A DNA stretch of 64,000 bases from Aphis gossypii (lineage: Eukaryota; Arthropoda; Insecta; Hemiptera; Aphididae), in contig NC_065530.1 of the NCBI RefSeq assembly GCF_020184175.1, positions 17,337,260 to 17,401,259 of the forward strand, in the 5' to 3' direction. The first letter of the stretch is position 1. Each line of letters begins with the position of its first letter. The notes below the pieces were generated by a model that was not told the origin of the DNA, searched no databases, and worked only from the letters and a program-made list of their open reading frames with translations. Shown one piece after another: positions 1 through 15,300 of the stretch. The position numbers were made by a program, and so were the translations under genes.

Positions 1-1789
1 ACGCACGTATATAAAACTACTCCGAATAATAAACGACAAGCAACAGCAGTCGAAAATTACCAAATTTATTATTTTTGCGCCTTTTATATAATTTATCTAC
101 ACACGTGAACGTATACTGTTTTAAACAAGTATTGGGAAAAATATTACTCCCGGCCCCGAGCAAATGCTAGGCAAGTCCCTAGTTTCTGCACGTGATTAAT
201 GTGTCCATTAATAATGAAATATAACCAGTAATTAATGTTATGTAACCTAATCGAATGAGATGCGTTTTCAAATTTAGCATAACTAAAACAGTAAAAACAT
301 CTAAACAACGTGCCATAAATAAAATCACTGATGTACTAAAAAATAGCGACGTATTAAAAGTAGTATTGTCAGCTTCTATCGGGAGAGGATATTATGTTAT
401 ATTTTTTCTATTAAAAATTAACAATGAGATTTTAAAACAAACAGTATTGCAACGGAATTAAAGTGACGGATGGACACTATGAGAATACAAGATAATTTGT
501 TACGTAAAATAAAGAAAAAAGAACAAACTGGTATTTAACGACTTCCGAGGTATAGCTATATTTTAATTTAGGTACAAAACTTGTGGCTCGCTAAACAGGA
601 TTATACCGCGTTCTCAAGTGAACTTGGGTGATAACCACGGCGGGATTCAGACAAAGCTGCTGCACGTGAGCGGTACCTACACAAGATACATAACCTTTTC
701 GGTTTACGACAGATGGTGCAGAAAACTAAAAACGTATGACAACAGCAGATGACCGCCTATTCTTCTTATAAGCTTAAAAAACAGAAAGGTTCCGATTACG
801 TATTGGTATGACATAATATTATGGTGTAGATGACTAGGGGATGAGAAAAGTGCGCTGAACATACTTCAGGGAAATATTTTTCATAGAAAAAATAGTAATG
901 AAACGATCAAAATAGTACACAAATCAATTAGTATTTAATTCGAACTTAGGAAGAAACACCACTATTTTTTATAGACTATATAATATAGTGTGTCAAAGAT
1001 TGAGACGGGAAAGTAGATTCGAAAAAAATATTGAAATAAAATAAAATCGTGGAGGTACCGATGACTAACTGCAGAATCGTTGGAGAATACTGCAGGCAGA
1101 AAATACATAGGTATACGACAGAATAATGGCTTTAATGGCCAATTTACCACCAATAATAAATGGATATTATATAAACGGTAGTGCTTACCCTATACAGAAA
1201 CGTAAATCGAACCGATTACTGCTGTTAACGACTCGGGGGAAACTATGTCAATCGAAAGTTTCGCTTTTCGTTTGTCGATATATCTGTATAGTATAGGTAA
1301 CTATTAATTATTATAAATCGCCGTCACTCCGCATCTGTAGACACGTGTCATGACTATCGAGCGGAGTGACGTTGATACCCTGCATCGTTGGACAAGGAAA
1401 TCATTTCCGGGAAAATCCCCCGCACGGCGGCTGTCACGTAGCTCATGACAAATCACGAAATCGGGAGCGGGGTTCGTGGAGATATGTGAGTTGCCGGCTA
1501 CCTTCGTCGTTTACTATAAAACATAATATTTTCGAAATCGTCTTGTACGGATAAAGATTTCGTCTGTTGCGCGTGTATAGTGTATATAATAATATTATAA
1601 TTAAAATAATAATATTACACGAGAAGACCGTGTTAACAATTCGCGGTAGGACTGAGAGAGAAAAACTCCCTTAGAAACGCCACGCAAAAACCGGCGTCCA
1701 GGTATAGGCGTTTGTCTCACGCAATAAGGGCAAAAAATAAAAATAAAAATAAAAATAATTCCTCTCCGGTCGCATCGTAGTCTTATATT
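1..1789. other. Upstream non-coding flank, no gene recognised
   Basis: This is AT-rich sequence upstream of the kcc promoter block. The longest open frame (255-461, plus, 68 codons) matches no family I recognise, and no splice-linked coding exons could be found. A somewhat more GC-rich patch with several CpGs lies at about 1330-1550 and may be distal regulatory DNA. Confidence 0.5.
1732..1757. repeat. (AAAAAT)n microsatellite
   Basis: About four head-to-tail copies of AAAAAT lie immediately before the GC-rich block. Confidence 0.8.
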
Positions 1790-2315
1790 CGTCGGTGGCG
1801 GCGGTGGCGGTGGCGGAGCGCGCGAGAAGAACAACACGCATCGGGGTCAGTCGGCAGTGCACCTCCCCGCCCCCACGCTGCCCCTTAACGACACCGCCAT
1901 CGCCGCCGACACTGTATCCCGAAATCACCACACACACATATATACACACGAGCGCGCGCGCATACCACGGTAGTAGTAGTGGTAGTGGTGGCGAGCACGC
2001 GACGGACGGTTGTATGCACTATTATACGTCTACGTGCGTGTGTACCACTGTTTGTGTACGGGGGGAGGAGTGAGGAGGCGGATGCTGTGCGCGAGAGCGG
2101 GCGTGGTGCGTTCTGGTACCACCACCAACCCCACCACCACCGCCGCCACCGCCGCCACTACCGCCGTCAACACCACCGCCGGTGCAAAAGGTCCCCCGGC
2201 CGCCCGCCCCGACCGTCTCATACGGTTCCCCCCCGTTCGTAGTCGGGTCGACGGCGTCCGGGGACCGACGATGACGACGACGACGACGACTACGACTACG
2301 ACTACGACGACGACT

Positions 2316-2347
<32 letters not shown>

Positions 2348-3125
2348 GATGGCGGCGGCGGCGGGGCACAGCGGTCGGGCGGTGGACAGGACGGGCCGGC
2401 GGGCGGTCGAGGAGTGCTCGGAATTATCGAACAGCGGCCCCAAAACCTTTATGACGGGGGCGAAGCGCGCGCTTTCCGCAGCCTCGCTACGGCGCGCCTG
2501 GGCCGCGAGAGAGCGAACGCGGCGGCGCGGCGCGGGCCGGGGAAAAGCGGTGTAGAGCGGACCGCCGGGCGAAGGGACCACCGCGATCGGCGGGCTAGAA
2601 AAGGCGGGCGGGGGGACGCGCTAGGCAGAGCGTGTGCTGCGCGCTTCCCCAGCGTCCGCCGCCGCCGCCGACGCCGCCGCCGCCGCGCGTGGTGTTGATG
2701 ATAAACGAATACGCAGTCTGGCCGTGCGGTGCGCGACACACAGACGCCCGCGACCATCGCCGTTGTCGTCGTCTCGTCGACGAGACACCGCCGCGCGTGC
2801 CGTACAACCCGACCGGATTGGTATCGCTAAAAGCCCCGTACGAGTCCATCTCGCTGTATGACACACGAAATTAATAATAATATATTAATCGATCGGGCCG
2901 CGTTCGTATATACTGCGAATATACGACGTCAGCGGACGCGCGCGTACGATATACATATAATAATATATTGAAAAAAATAATAAATAATAATTCCGGAATC
3001 CAACACGTTTCTACGTTCCGTCTCACACCTCTCGATTTGCGTTTTTGCGATTTGCTGGCGTTTTCCGGCCGTCGCGTCTGAGTCGTCGCCGTGGTGTGTA
3101 GGAGCAGGGCATACGCGCGCGCGAC
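1790..3125 (+). promoter_or_regulatory. GC-rich promoter / 5' UTR block of kcc
   Basis: Base composition changes abruptly here from AT-rich to strongly GC- and CpG-rich, with runs of CCG, CGC and ACG triplets, and it changes back inside the first intron. The block ends at the kcc initiator codon. An in-frame TAG at 3099-3101 shows that the 27 bases before the ATG are 5' UTR. The exact transcription start cannot be fixed by eye; no TATA box at a convincing distance was seen. The many open frames here on both strands are by-products of GC-rich triplet repeats. Confidence 0.55.
2267..2345. repeat. (ACG/GAC)n trinucleotide repeat
   Basis: About 26 triplets of GAC/ACG, interrupted by occasional ACT, run directly into a GGC-rich stretch. 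They produce poly-Thr, poly-Val and poly-Arg shadow frames. The tract sits in the presumed kcc promoter or 5' UTR and could vary in length between individuals. Confidence 0.9.
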
Positions 3126-3327
3126 ATGTCCGACAATCCGGGCGCCACTAACGCCGCCGCGTCCGCCCAGGAACCGGTCTGCGCCGAGGCCACGCCGCAG
3201 TCGCCACCGCTTGTACAGCAGCTCGACGAGGGTTCCCGACCGTCGCCGGCCAGACAGCACCAGAACGGTGGTTCGTCGGCCGCCATGGCAGCGGTCATCC
3301 CGTCGCCGGACACGCCGCGCAAGAGAG
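3126..3327 (+). CDS. kcc: kcc coding exon 1 (N-terminus)
   Basis: Encodes residues 1-67, beginning MSDNPGATN, a Ser/Pro/Ala/Gln-rich, presumably disordered cytosolic tail. It ends in phase 1 at AAGAGAG followed by donor GTACGG; the next exon restores a glycine codon. A second in-frame ATG at 3285 sits in GCCGCCATGG, a perfect Kozak context. The 5' boundary of the exon, including its UTR, is not determined. Confidence 0.88.
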
Positions 3328-6300
3328 GTACGGACCGCCTCGCAGGCGAGTCATATAAATGTGTTATAAAATATAACGAACGCCGTTACGATGCAGTGTT
3401 TGTACGGTAACGCCGCAGTCGCTTAGACGGGAGACGGGTCCGATACGGCCGAGAGTGACCCCGATATCTGTAGGGTTAGGTCCCCGATATCTGTAGGGTT
3501 AGGTCCCCGAACACTACTTCAAAAAGGTCGCTTTTTTCTTCCCAATTTTTTTTAGAAACCAAAGTCAATATAGTCATAGACGAGTCGGTACGAGTAACAG
3601 TTTTCTTACGACGATCGTCTTCGAGCAAGAGTATCCACAAAAATTGCAGTTAGCAATAATAGCTTGTGAGACGTTCACAAGCGTAACTCTTAAACTGCAG
3701 TTTTCCAACAACACGTCTCGACCCGCAACGAGAAAATAACCAAAACGTCTTTGACGGCATAAAAATGTTTAACTAATTTATTTTTGAAGGTACTTTTTTT
3801 TTTTTTTATTCGTGGTTTATTGTTCAGACAAAATTATTTTTATATGTACATAAATATTATCAATCTATGACTATATGGTGGGTCGAACCGGTTTTCGCAA
3901 AGGCCGCATAAGTTAACCGTATATTAAATGTCAGTCGTCGGCACCGGTAGTCCGTAAACGAGGCGATTGATCAAATTTATTTATGATTTTTTAAGTACAA
4001 CGTTTATGTACTTGTATCGTTATGTGAATTTCTCGAGAAACGCGTACCACGTCGTTATTATTAAAACTGTGCAAAAACTTTGGAACGGAGACGGGCTACG
4101 TAGCCAATAATAATAATAATAATAATAATCGTTGACGGTGGCATAATATTATATTATATTATTATACACAGCTGCGGCGGCTGTACCATATAACATTAAT
4201 ATTGTTTTCTATCGAAACACGTCGTGAAGACGACAGCGCGTGCACATAATATTATTATCATAATACACCGAAATTTAAAAAACTATATATTAATATACCG
4301 ACTAATCTGTACGAGACCGAAGTAACGACAATAATATATTACTATTACATGTGATCATGTCATATTATCGTCGTCTCTGCACAGTACCCGTACGCATATA
4401 TTATACTTATGCGTATATTGTATCGATTGATTCCGTATCCTACCGACGTCATTGCCACGGCCGTCGTCATCCGGGCGCATTATTTAAAATTTAAATCAAA
4501 AAATTTGACGTTATTACCCATATTATATTGATATTGTCATAATATTAGCTGTTATATACGAATTCATATCAATCTATATATTCTACTCCAACGCGTATAT
4601 TGGCACACTGTCATATATTATATTATGCAATATATTATTTCACATAATGTGTGCGCAATGCGATGTCACCATAAGACTTCCGAGAACGGTTGGAGACAGA
4701 TTTTGGATGCTCGTCAAAACGAAAAATCGTCTTATGATATTATTATAATATCACGAAATTACATTTAACTATAATATAAGATATGATAGTCCATAATTGC
4801 GCATAAAAATATTATTACATCATTATAGTCAGAGTTAGAATGTGTTTTGAACAAATTATTTTAAATACATATTCAAAACTTTTAAACAAGTGGTTTTGTT
4901 TAAAATATTTTATACAAAAAAAAAAAACCCCTAAAATTGTATCGTAATTTTTGCTATAAAAAATATATTTTATCTGTAGATCACAGTATATAAAACCATA
5001 ATGTGGATAATATAAGAATTATGTAACTTTATAATGTACTTCACTTAAAACAAAACATTGTTATAAATTAAAAAATTAGAAATAGTTTAAAACTGTTTAA
5101 AATATTACAAAAACAAAACAAAAAACGAATACAATTTTTGTTTTGTATTATTTAAAACAAAACTGTTATTTTTCCAACCCTGTAATAAGAATATAACCTA
5201 CAAGCATATTGCTGTAATTGAATTTTAAATGTCATTACAACTCAATTTTTATAATATCATTATTATATTACAAAAAAAGTTATTTTTAACCAACAAAATT
5301 CCTCATGATTTAGGTATAATATTAAATACTGTTTTGAGACGACAAAAAAAGAGTACCTACTCTATGGTTCTTAAAACTGATGTTTGATGTCTTCGTATAA
5401 TAAAAAATACAATTTTAAAAACATATAATATAGCCATGTATTTCATTAACATTCCGTTTTTGGTTTAGAAAAATACAACAAAATATAAAAATAGTCATAA
5501 ATAAGTAGTAAAATAGTTATAACAAATTTGTCCATCAACCCCTCCACCCTCACTAAGAACCTTGTGGGTCCACCATCGTACTCACGGTGTAGGTAAATAG
5601 TTTAAATATAAAGTTATCGTTGTAAACTATTCGTAACTATGTGTGGCCGAAAACCACAGCTTGAACTGATAGCCAGTACTATAATATATAGTTATGCAAT
5701 TAACCGCGAAAAATGCGCACTTAATCATGATATTTTGGGTACGTTTATACCTATATTTATTAACAAAAATGATTTTTCGTACAGCCATTTTACCGCATAG
5801 TCCTTAAATCGTTCAATTACACCCCTACGATTGATGTTTGCAAACAAGTGTGAAAATAATGACTACACTATTGATACAACTATTATGTAAGTGCATATTA
5901 TATACGTTTAAGGTATAACGCTTTAGTCCTTACTATATAATTATATAATACACAAACGCAATCGTGTAATTGAAAATTATAAGTTTTTGTGTATAATACT
6001 ATGCCATACATCTTTTCGAAGAAATAAACAATAATAATAACAATATAGTATAGGTACCCTTTTTTGGGTGCACCATCCAAATTAAATTCGTATAATTCAT
6101 TGTCAAAACCGTGTAATAATAGGAATTCCAATAATACTCTTTAGTCATCATAAAAGCTGTACAATTCTACGTTTTCGGGAAATTATTCTTTATTTTGATG
6201 CATTATTATTATACCTGCCTACATTCAATATAACCCAATTATGGTGAAAAACATTAACCCATATAAATTAAATTATTAATTAATTATCAAATGTCATGTA

Positions 6301-9300
6301 ACATCAATAAACTAATACTTACAGTATCATAATCATACAAGTAATTATAATCTCAAAACATTTCTTTAATAATTTCCAATTTTTTTTAATCAGAAAAAGT
6401 TATAGTCAAAACTAACATTATCAACGGAAAAATAAATATGACTTTTTTTTAGTTTAAAATTTAATATACAAGAAATTATTGAAAACGCAGAAAAAATCAC
6501 TCTTATTATAAAATGTTTAAATATGTTTGAGCTTAACAACATTGTAACAAGTACGATTTTAGTTTACATGTTTTGTTAATAATATTATAAGATTTAAAAA
6601 TGAAAACAATATCATAATATTTAAAAAGTCAAAAAAAAGTTTAGTTCTATTTTACTCCTAATTGTTCACAGAATAAAATTACATGACAGGTTATATTGCC
6701 ACAATTTACAATATATATAATATATATATTAATATTATTACTTTGAAGTACAAAACATATTAGGCAATTTTTTTCCATTGATTAAAATACTGAAATAATT
6801 TATTAACATTTAATTGGTATGTCAACTGGTAGCGTTAATATAAATTATAACAATAGTTGCAACATAAATATAATTATATCTAATTAGGAAAGATTCAAAA
6901 ATGTCAATTAAATACAGTTTTAGTGCAAAAATGTGGAAATTTTCATCATTTTTTTTGTGGATAAAATTGTACGACATACATATTCGTTAAAATTTAACTA
7001 ATAATTGTCATATCATTGTTAAGTCATACGCTTTGCATCGCCCGATCAATTAATATATTTCAATTAAACTGAAACCATTTTACATTCGTTGTCAAATGTC
7101 TAAACAGATGATTTATAATTCAAAAAAAAAAATTCTTAGCAATACCATGTGATTGAAATATAGTATAATATGTATAGCTATAATATATCTATAGTAATAG
7201 TTACGATTTCCTGGAAATCAAATTACCATTAACACATAATATGTTTGAATATATATATTTTTGTATATTGAGCGAGTAACTAACACTTTTAAAAAATACA
7301 AAAACTCACTTAAGTTAATGGTAAAATTAATATTATTATTCATACATTTTTTCTTAATACAAATAACAATCAGGATTTTTAATTTTCGGAATTTAAATTA
7401 ATTGAACTAGAACCGTTTCAATCTTTTTTTTTTGATTTTCTTAGGAATCGATAACGATATCTTTTTGATATGTAGAGAATTTTTGAGTTTCTTCGGTTCC
7501 AATATTATTTATTTATTTATTTTTTTTTATTTAGATAATAATAATTATCGGATAATTGAATTTCAAAATACATATTCTTAAATTTATAATTTTATATTTT
7601 TATATTTATCAAAAGGTCTAGAAAACAATAGAATATGTGCAGTTGCCAATATTTTAATATAATATAAAATTTTATTCACTGCTCATTAGTTATTGTCTAT
7701 TAACACATCATCTTGATTATTTACCTATAGTTTATTTATAGTTTTTAACGATGATGTTTAGTGAAGTTTATGATTAATAAATTACTTATTATTAAAACCA
7801 TCATAAATATGTAGCCATTTAAAAATTGTTACATATTACACAATACATTTTTTGGTATGAATTAAAATAGTTTTATATTCAAACTTTATTAATTGGTGCT
7901 TACAAATTAAAACTTGGGTCATAGACTCACAGCTATCCAGTAAAATATTTAAGTTAAATACTAGATATTATATACAAATAATGTTTTTCTAATTTTACTT
8001 AACTAATCACATCAATATACTTTCAATCACAGAAAATTATATACATAGGTATCTCTGGTGTACAGTAAGCAAGCAAGTGACATTTATAACTAAAAATGAT
8101 ACTAGTCATATAAAAGTACAATATCAAATAAAAATCTATTCTACTATCAAAGTGGTTTTACTTTTTACAATTATTGTGCCTTTTATTGTATTAAACTAAG
8201 TCGCTATGACGAATTAGTATTGCAACTTCTTAGGTGTAACGTATATTAACCTATTTAAAAATAAATGTTCTTAAAATCAAAATTGTATTAACTCACTTAA
8301 ATTATTTTAACCCATTAAAATAACTATTATTCGATCTTATAATTTTGTACGTGAAGTTTGTGTTTAGGTAATTATTTTTTTTATCTTTTGAAGAAAAAAA
8401 TAGCATTAAGGTCCCAAGCCTTGATAAAAATTGAGTCAAAAATATGTATATAATATAATAATATAATATACAGAATATAAATGTATAATAGTATATATAA
8501 ATTATATATTAATTATTATAATTTATTAGATATACTATAGAAAAAATATATCAAACTAAAATTATTAAGTTTGTCAGAAATAATTGATAAATTTCAACAG
8601 GAAAATACAATACTTTAATATAATACACTTATATCATAGGTTCGTATCAAAACATTCATTCTAAAAAACTGCACCTATAATATGCAAATTAAAAACTTTA
8701 TTTTTTATGCAAAAAAAAATAGTTTTATATTGAATTATGACTAAATTAAAGAATTAAAGATTAAATAATTGTAAGTATTTTAAATAAAATGTTCACAATT
8801 GAGATCAAGTTTTTAAAACCTATTATTAATTATTATTAAATAAATACATGTCGTCAAGCGATAAATGTGTATTCAATGACTCAAAAATAATATTTATCAC
8901 AAAAGATACATTTCAAAAAGCTATATTGTGTCAATTACGTTAAAACCCTCTGCTGTGGTTACCAAATGTGGAAATGATCATTTGGGGAATTCAATTATCC
9001 ACATTTTGACTTACCTATGTTATATTTTCAGTTTAGAATTTTTCTATTGCTATAAATCAACTAAATAATCCAAAACTAACTAATGAATAATTAAACAGTA
9101 TTTGCGAATTTCAGCAACCCTAAAAATAGGCACACAAAGCTACTAAGTTAATTAATTCCAAAATGTTAACAAGTGTTCGTCGAATTTACTATGCGAGCTC
9201 AACGGTCAGTAAAGTTATTTTTAGTTTTTATATTTACATCGCATTATAATATATTACCTAAAAAGACATGGATTATACATTAATAAATATATGACCACTC

Positions 9301-12300
9301 AAAATCTTGAGATTTGACTAAGGCTCGTTAATCGATAAGATAAATACATTTTCAACTGAATTGTATTGATTCGCGTTAAACTATATTATCGCACGTTTTA
9401 TACATACACGAGCGAGCAAATCTAGACCCAGCGACTGCCTGATGAATAATGTCGACGCGTCATATTATACGACTTAATTCTACATAATATCTGTTATGAA
9501 TGTCGAGAAATGCCTTTGCAGCAAGAAAATGCAAATGGTTTCGATTTTCGCTTTTTGTACTAGTTGTTGAAGTATAACGATAAAGATGAAATCACAGTGC
9601 CACCGACACAATCTCGTCCTTCGGTCGTACAACTACTACTATAGTAGACAAGTGTTGGTTGAACAGTATATCGGGTATCACCGGAGAGGGATGGTTATGG
9701 TTTTGGATAGTGTCGAGGCTGAAGGATTTTACTGGGTCTCAGCCAACGGATAGGCTGGTGGCGGCCGAGCAAACAACAGCGTGCTTAACGGCCAGAAAAA
9801 GGCCAGTTAGGTACTACCGTGGTTTCCTGTTGTACGTATTATGAGCGCTTTGGAAGCAAATTGAAAGCAAAATCTGCAGTAAACTGACAAATGTGGGCAC
9901 TGGTCCAAAAAAACCTTTCCTCTAACCCCTCCTCAAAAAATAAAGAAAAAAAGGTGTAACCAGGGAATTTATCTCGTTTTTGCCTCGTAAAATGTAAATT
10001 GCGTTTTAACCGTACTCGCCTACCCGGCCACCCACCTATAGTCACACGAGGGATTACCTAAATGCCAGCGATTAACATAACCACAGGATCATAAAAAAAA
10101 AATAGTGTACCAAGTCGACGTTTAATGTGTTTTTCATTTATCGGACATTTGCTAACCACTTAGGTCCAATAACCCAAAATTTAATGTTTAAATTTATTGA
10201 CTAAATGGTAATAAGTAATAACAATAATTATTATTATATTTATACAACATAACGTGTATAGTTTTTGAATGTTTAATATTTTTGAAGTATACAAGGCATT
10301 GTATTCAGTTAATATATTAACAACATTTCTTCCATTATATTATAATTTATAATATGCATATTATTTTGAAACCAATTCACTTAAATGACTTATGGCCTAA
10401 TTTATTTTTATAATATTAATCAGCCAGCATTATTAAAATAACTTTTTTGGGCATTTAATTTACTATTATTATTTGTAATAATATTTTACTCTCCATTTAT
10501 GTATATTCCGTTCTTCGCTTATATAAAAACTTAGCTGTCAATATCACATTGATATGTTTGAAAATCTTTATCTCTCATATGTTTAAAAAGGATAAAGGTC
10601 GCCCACGATAATATTAACTACTTACGTTTACATAACAGAAAAAAAAAACAAATTTAATCACGCCGTGTCATCCTTCTAACGGGAATCAATTAAAATAGGA
10701 AATGTTTAAACATCATTATAATTTGTATGAGTTGGTTGTACTAATTTATTGGCACTGTAATGGTTTGAAAAAAATACATAAGAACAGGACAGACAAACGA
10801 TGTAATGACAAACGTTAAGGCCATTATTAAAATGTAAAAGATTTCAAAACAATAGTATAATTATAACACTGAAACGGTAATTTAATTATTAAATTACAAC
10901 ATTCTGTGTTAGGTCTTTCTACGCAGATTATGAATTATTTATTTTAAACTAGGTAAACAATATCTATAATAATGGTTATTATTTGTCGTGGTCACCGATA
11001 TAATTTGAGTTTATTTTATATTATAAAACAAAACAAACGTATTCAACAGGTTTATAATATTTCTATACGATGCTGTTAGCCTAACACTTCGGTAGTTAAA
11101 TTATATGATTCTAGAGGTTATCAGAGTCTTTATAATATTATTGTCATCATATTTTGTCTTACTGTTATTAAATCAAATTAAATCAAATTAAATCATATGC
11201 ATATAATTCATTCATCAACCACTATTTATCGAGCGTTGTTTGCATGCGTTTATATATACAGTTTTAGTAGTGTAAATTTGTACATTGTGTGGCTTACAAT
11301 ATTAACATTCTATTATTATATTATTAATTATTGCCAAAATATTATCAGCTATTGGATATAATAGTATATTATTTCGTTTTAAATTAAATTAAGCATGAAA
11401 ACCATGGAGTCAGCATCTTCGTATAATTACATAATAGGTATGTAGAGTATACTTAATAAATTGTTTACATGGTTATTATATTATAATAGAATATTATACT
11501 GATCATGGGCTGAGCAGTATAATAATTTTACCGAATTCAAATCTGGTACAAAATCGAAATACTAAGTATAATATAATTTTACTATAATACATATTTGAAC
11601 ATTTATTCTGCTCGACGTTCATACTGACAAATTACTTCGCGTCCTGCAATTTTCTCTTTCTTCTATTCGTTATAGTAATAATTATGATTGATGGTAATTA
11701 TTACAATAGATACACGTAAATAGTAATAACTAATTACCGTACACAACCGGAAATGTGTCAAAATAATGTCAAGTGATAAATACGTAAAAAATATATTCTA
11801 CACATTATATGACAATAATATTATAAACCTACAGTATTATTGACGAGAATTATATAGCCGAGTTTGTTTATCAAACTTCAACGATTAAAACATTCGCAAT
11901 GCGATTAGTTTTATTCCGTTCGTGGTTCACTGAGCACCGTCAAAAACTTTCACGTTAGTGTTTTTCTTGCGCACCGTACTTTTTCCTTTTTACTACTTAT
12001 ATTATTTTTTTAATTCGATTTAATATGAAAAGTTCGTAGAAATAGTGCAGCGTAGAAAGCAAAATTAACGGTAGTGTGCACGCCTATCACCAAAAGTATA
12101 CTTAAAAAAAAAAAAAGTAGACGTACGAGAAATATTTGACGTCGCACAATAGGAATTGCCTGCAGATTTACAAAATTACAAACATAACTGCCAGGTTAGG
12201 ACCATAACTGTCCACGGATAACAACGATAATGATTTTATTGCATTTTTTTTTCTTTTTTGTTACCTCGTTGTATAGCTCAGTCTAAAACACTTATTAATA

Positions 12301-15300
12301 TAATAATAATAATAATCGACTGTGTGGCGGCGTTCGATTTCGACGAGAAGCCAAAATGGTTAACCACCCAAATCAAAATGTTAAATTTATTGCCGTTTAG
12401 TCACGAGAACAATGCGTGAACTGGACGAAAGCCAATCGATCCGGATAATTATATATTAAATTATACATGGAAATTACATCGAACTATCGTTCATTTCAGA
12501 ACTCTCGCATAAACTGTGTATACCATATATATATAATTTGGAACGCGCTAAAAGCTGAAATTATAATATATTATCGCTCGTCTGTATTTATTTATCATAG
12601 TACTGAAAATCGTTTAAACAGATGATTCATTCTAATTTATAATTTTAATCCTCGGAAGTCGTATAGTAGTCGGCTGCACCAATGCGGCGTGACCTATGTA
12701 AATAGTAGGTAGCCGTCTACATATTATTGTGCATGCATTACATACGCCTTGCGTGCATTGAATACAATATAATAGAAAATAATTTATATTATAAATTCCT
12801 TCAATCCTGTACACGAATGTGATCAATATCTACACTATCGTCACTTAAGTTTAATAACGACCTAACCGCATTTATGCTGTATACACGCGTATTATAATTT
12901 AAAGTCTATAGAAAAGCATAAAATTTAAAATGCACAATTATAATATAAATTAATGTGATACCGCTCAAATAATCGATGTATTATAATAGACTTCTGTGAT
13001 ATCCCAAAATATATTTTGTTTATTTATTTATTTTTTCATTTTTTTTTTTTAGTCTAAAATTTTTCTATAATCTATAAAACGTACCTTATATTTTATTTAC
13101 TTCAATATCTTAAATTCTTAACCTATTATACAAAATATTTTATAAATTATCAATTTTAATTATATTTTTCGAAGAATTATTAAACAATTTTTATATTGGT
13201 AAATTATTTTAAAAACTTTAAAATTACTCAAGTTAAATAAATAATTTGACGTGGTCTTTGATAAATATTAAGATCGTACAAATTTATATTTTATGATGAA
13301 TAAATTTAAAAAAAAAATTTCTCAATCTATCTGTTTTATACTATTTTATAAAATGATTAAATTCGATTATATTAACACAACTGACTTAACAATGTTTGAA
13401 AAACTAATTATTGAAAGAATAGATATTAATTAAAAATAAAATAATGATTTTTATTATGTCGTCTGAAACTCTTAATAGGACTTTAAATGTCTTTATAGAT
13501 AAAAAAATGTATAATTACTTTAAAAGTAATTTAATTTAAACACGTATTTAAACTCTAGTTGTATTTCTACATTCGAAAATTCACAAAATGTTAAAACAAA
13601 ATACACTAACAATAATATTGTAGAAAAGTTGATATACAGTTGACGTTCAATATCAATAACGTTTTTCTTATTTCAATTAAAATTATTCCACATAATAATT
13701 CTAGATTAAAAAAAAAACCGTTAATTGTTAATGTTAAGTAATTCAAGTTTCGTTATTAACCGTACCTTATTACCGAAACAATTGCCATTATCTCTTCATC
13801 GTAATAAACACTATTAAATTTATTCGCATTTACATTATAAAGAGTGCACACTGCACACCCTTGGATCAATTAATTTTGAAACACTAAAACATGGTGTACA
13901 ATTAACATTGATCCGGCAATGTAAATTAAAAATACTCATTCAACTTATACACGTTTAAATACTGACCTTCGTTTATATCGCGTAGACAGTTTGATAACAG
14001 AAATGATTTAGCTTTGAACAATCATGTTTAATTAATTGTTTTATTAACAATATGATAATATTATAATTTATAACGTGGAACCCAAGTAGGTACGCTGATC
14101 AAAACCAATTTCTTCAAGATATTATATGCTGAGTGAAAAAAAATTTAGGCATCTATCTAGGTACTGATATTATTTATTATTTTTTGCTCTTAAATTTGCA
14201 TTTCTAAAACGATGATCATAAAATATATTATTACGAATCCGTATAATATAATAATATTCTACCCGTGCAAAATAGGACCCCGAGGACGTACATCAACCAA
14301 TTTAAACGCGATCACATTACATTAATTCTTCAAAAATGATTTATAAATAAAAAAGTTAGAAAATATTCACAAATTATTAACACACTTACCTCTATAAGGT
14401 AGAAATTATTACGCTATTTTTCGTTGAATTTGTGTATTTGATATTTGATATTCATAAATTCTGTGTGACCAGATATAACGAATACAATATTTGTGAATTG
14501 TAGAATATTACTATTGTTATTCAAGACCATTAGTATAATTGATTTATTACGGTTAAGTATAAATGTTTAATTTAATTTAATGTTATCATCGTCATTATAA
14601 TGTGGTGTAAGATGATTGCTATTTTTCGCATTTCCGAAAAACCATAAATAATTATGAATAACAACACGATAATTTCCACGGTCACTCATATAGTAACTTA
14701 ATAATTTCGAAATAATATATTTTTGTATCATACAATATGGTTGCGCACTATGGCGGTGTACGTTTTAGCAAAATTATACGTTCTTTTTCAAATGTCGTAA
14801 AACGTTTTCTATGTATTTAAGTCATGACCAGTTTGGCGCCAGATGACGAGCGGTCAGAAGCTGTCAAATAATTACTTGTCGACTATATTTACTGTCAAGC
14901 ACAGGACGGGGTTGTTCTTAAAAATAACAATTTCTCCGACCAACGGGGAAGGTTGGTTAAAACCTAGCCAAAAGAAACCTTCCTTTAATTATTCACTGAC
15001 CCAGTTTCGGCTTACTGGCGTCGGGATTTGATTTTCTTCTAACCCTGTTCTTTATATCATCCCGAAAACTTCAAAAATTAATATCAAACACGTCGTGGAT
15101 TTTTTCCATTGCCAAAACTCCAATATTTAGAAGAAGAAAAAAGAAGTTTCATATACTCATAGTGTATAACACTCTACGAAGAAGCCATATTGAATGCGTC
15201 ATACAACATAATTTATATTTTATACCATAAATATTGCCAAGAGTTAATAAAATCTGTCAACCATAATATTAATATCGTAACTAAATTGTACATCAATTTA

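Noticed and set aside
255..461. 68-codon frame upstream of kcc
   Set aside because: Lys/Ile-rich AT-derived composition, no recognised family, no splice links. It could be a transposon remnant but this cannot be supported.
2010..2581. Long open frames on both strands (about 180 codons) in the GC-rich block
   Set aside because: They consist of poly-Thr, poly-Val or poly-Arg produced by the ACG and CCG triplet repeats, and have no family match or splice context.
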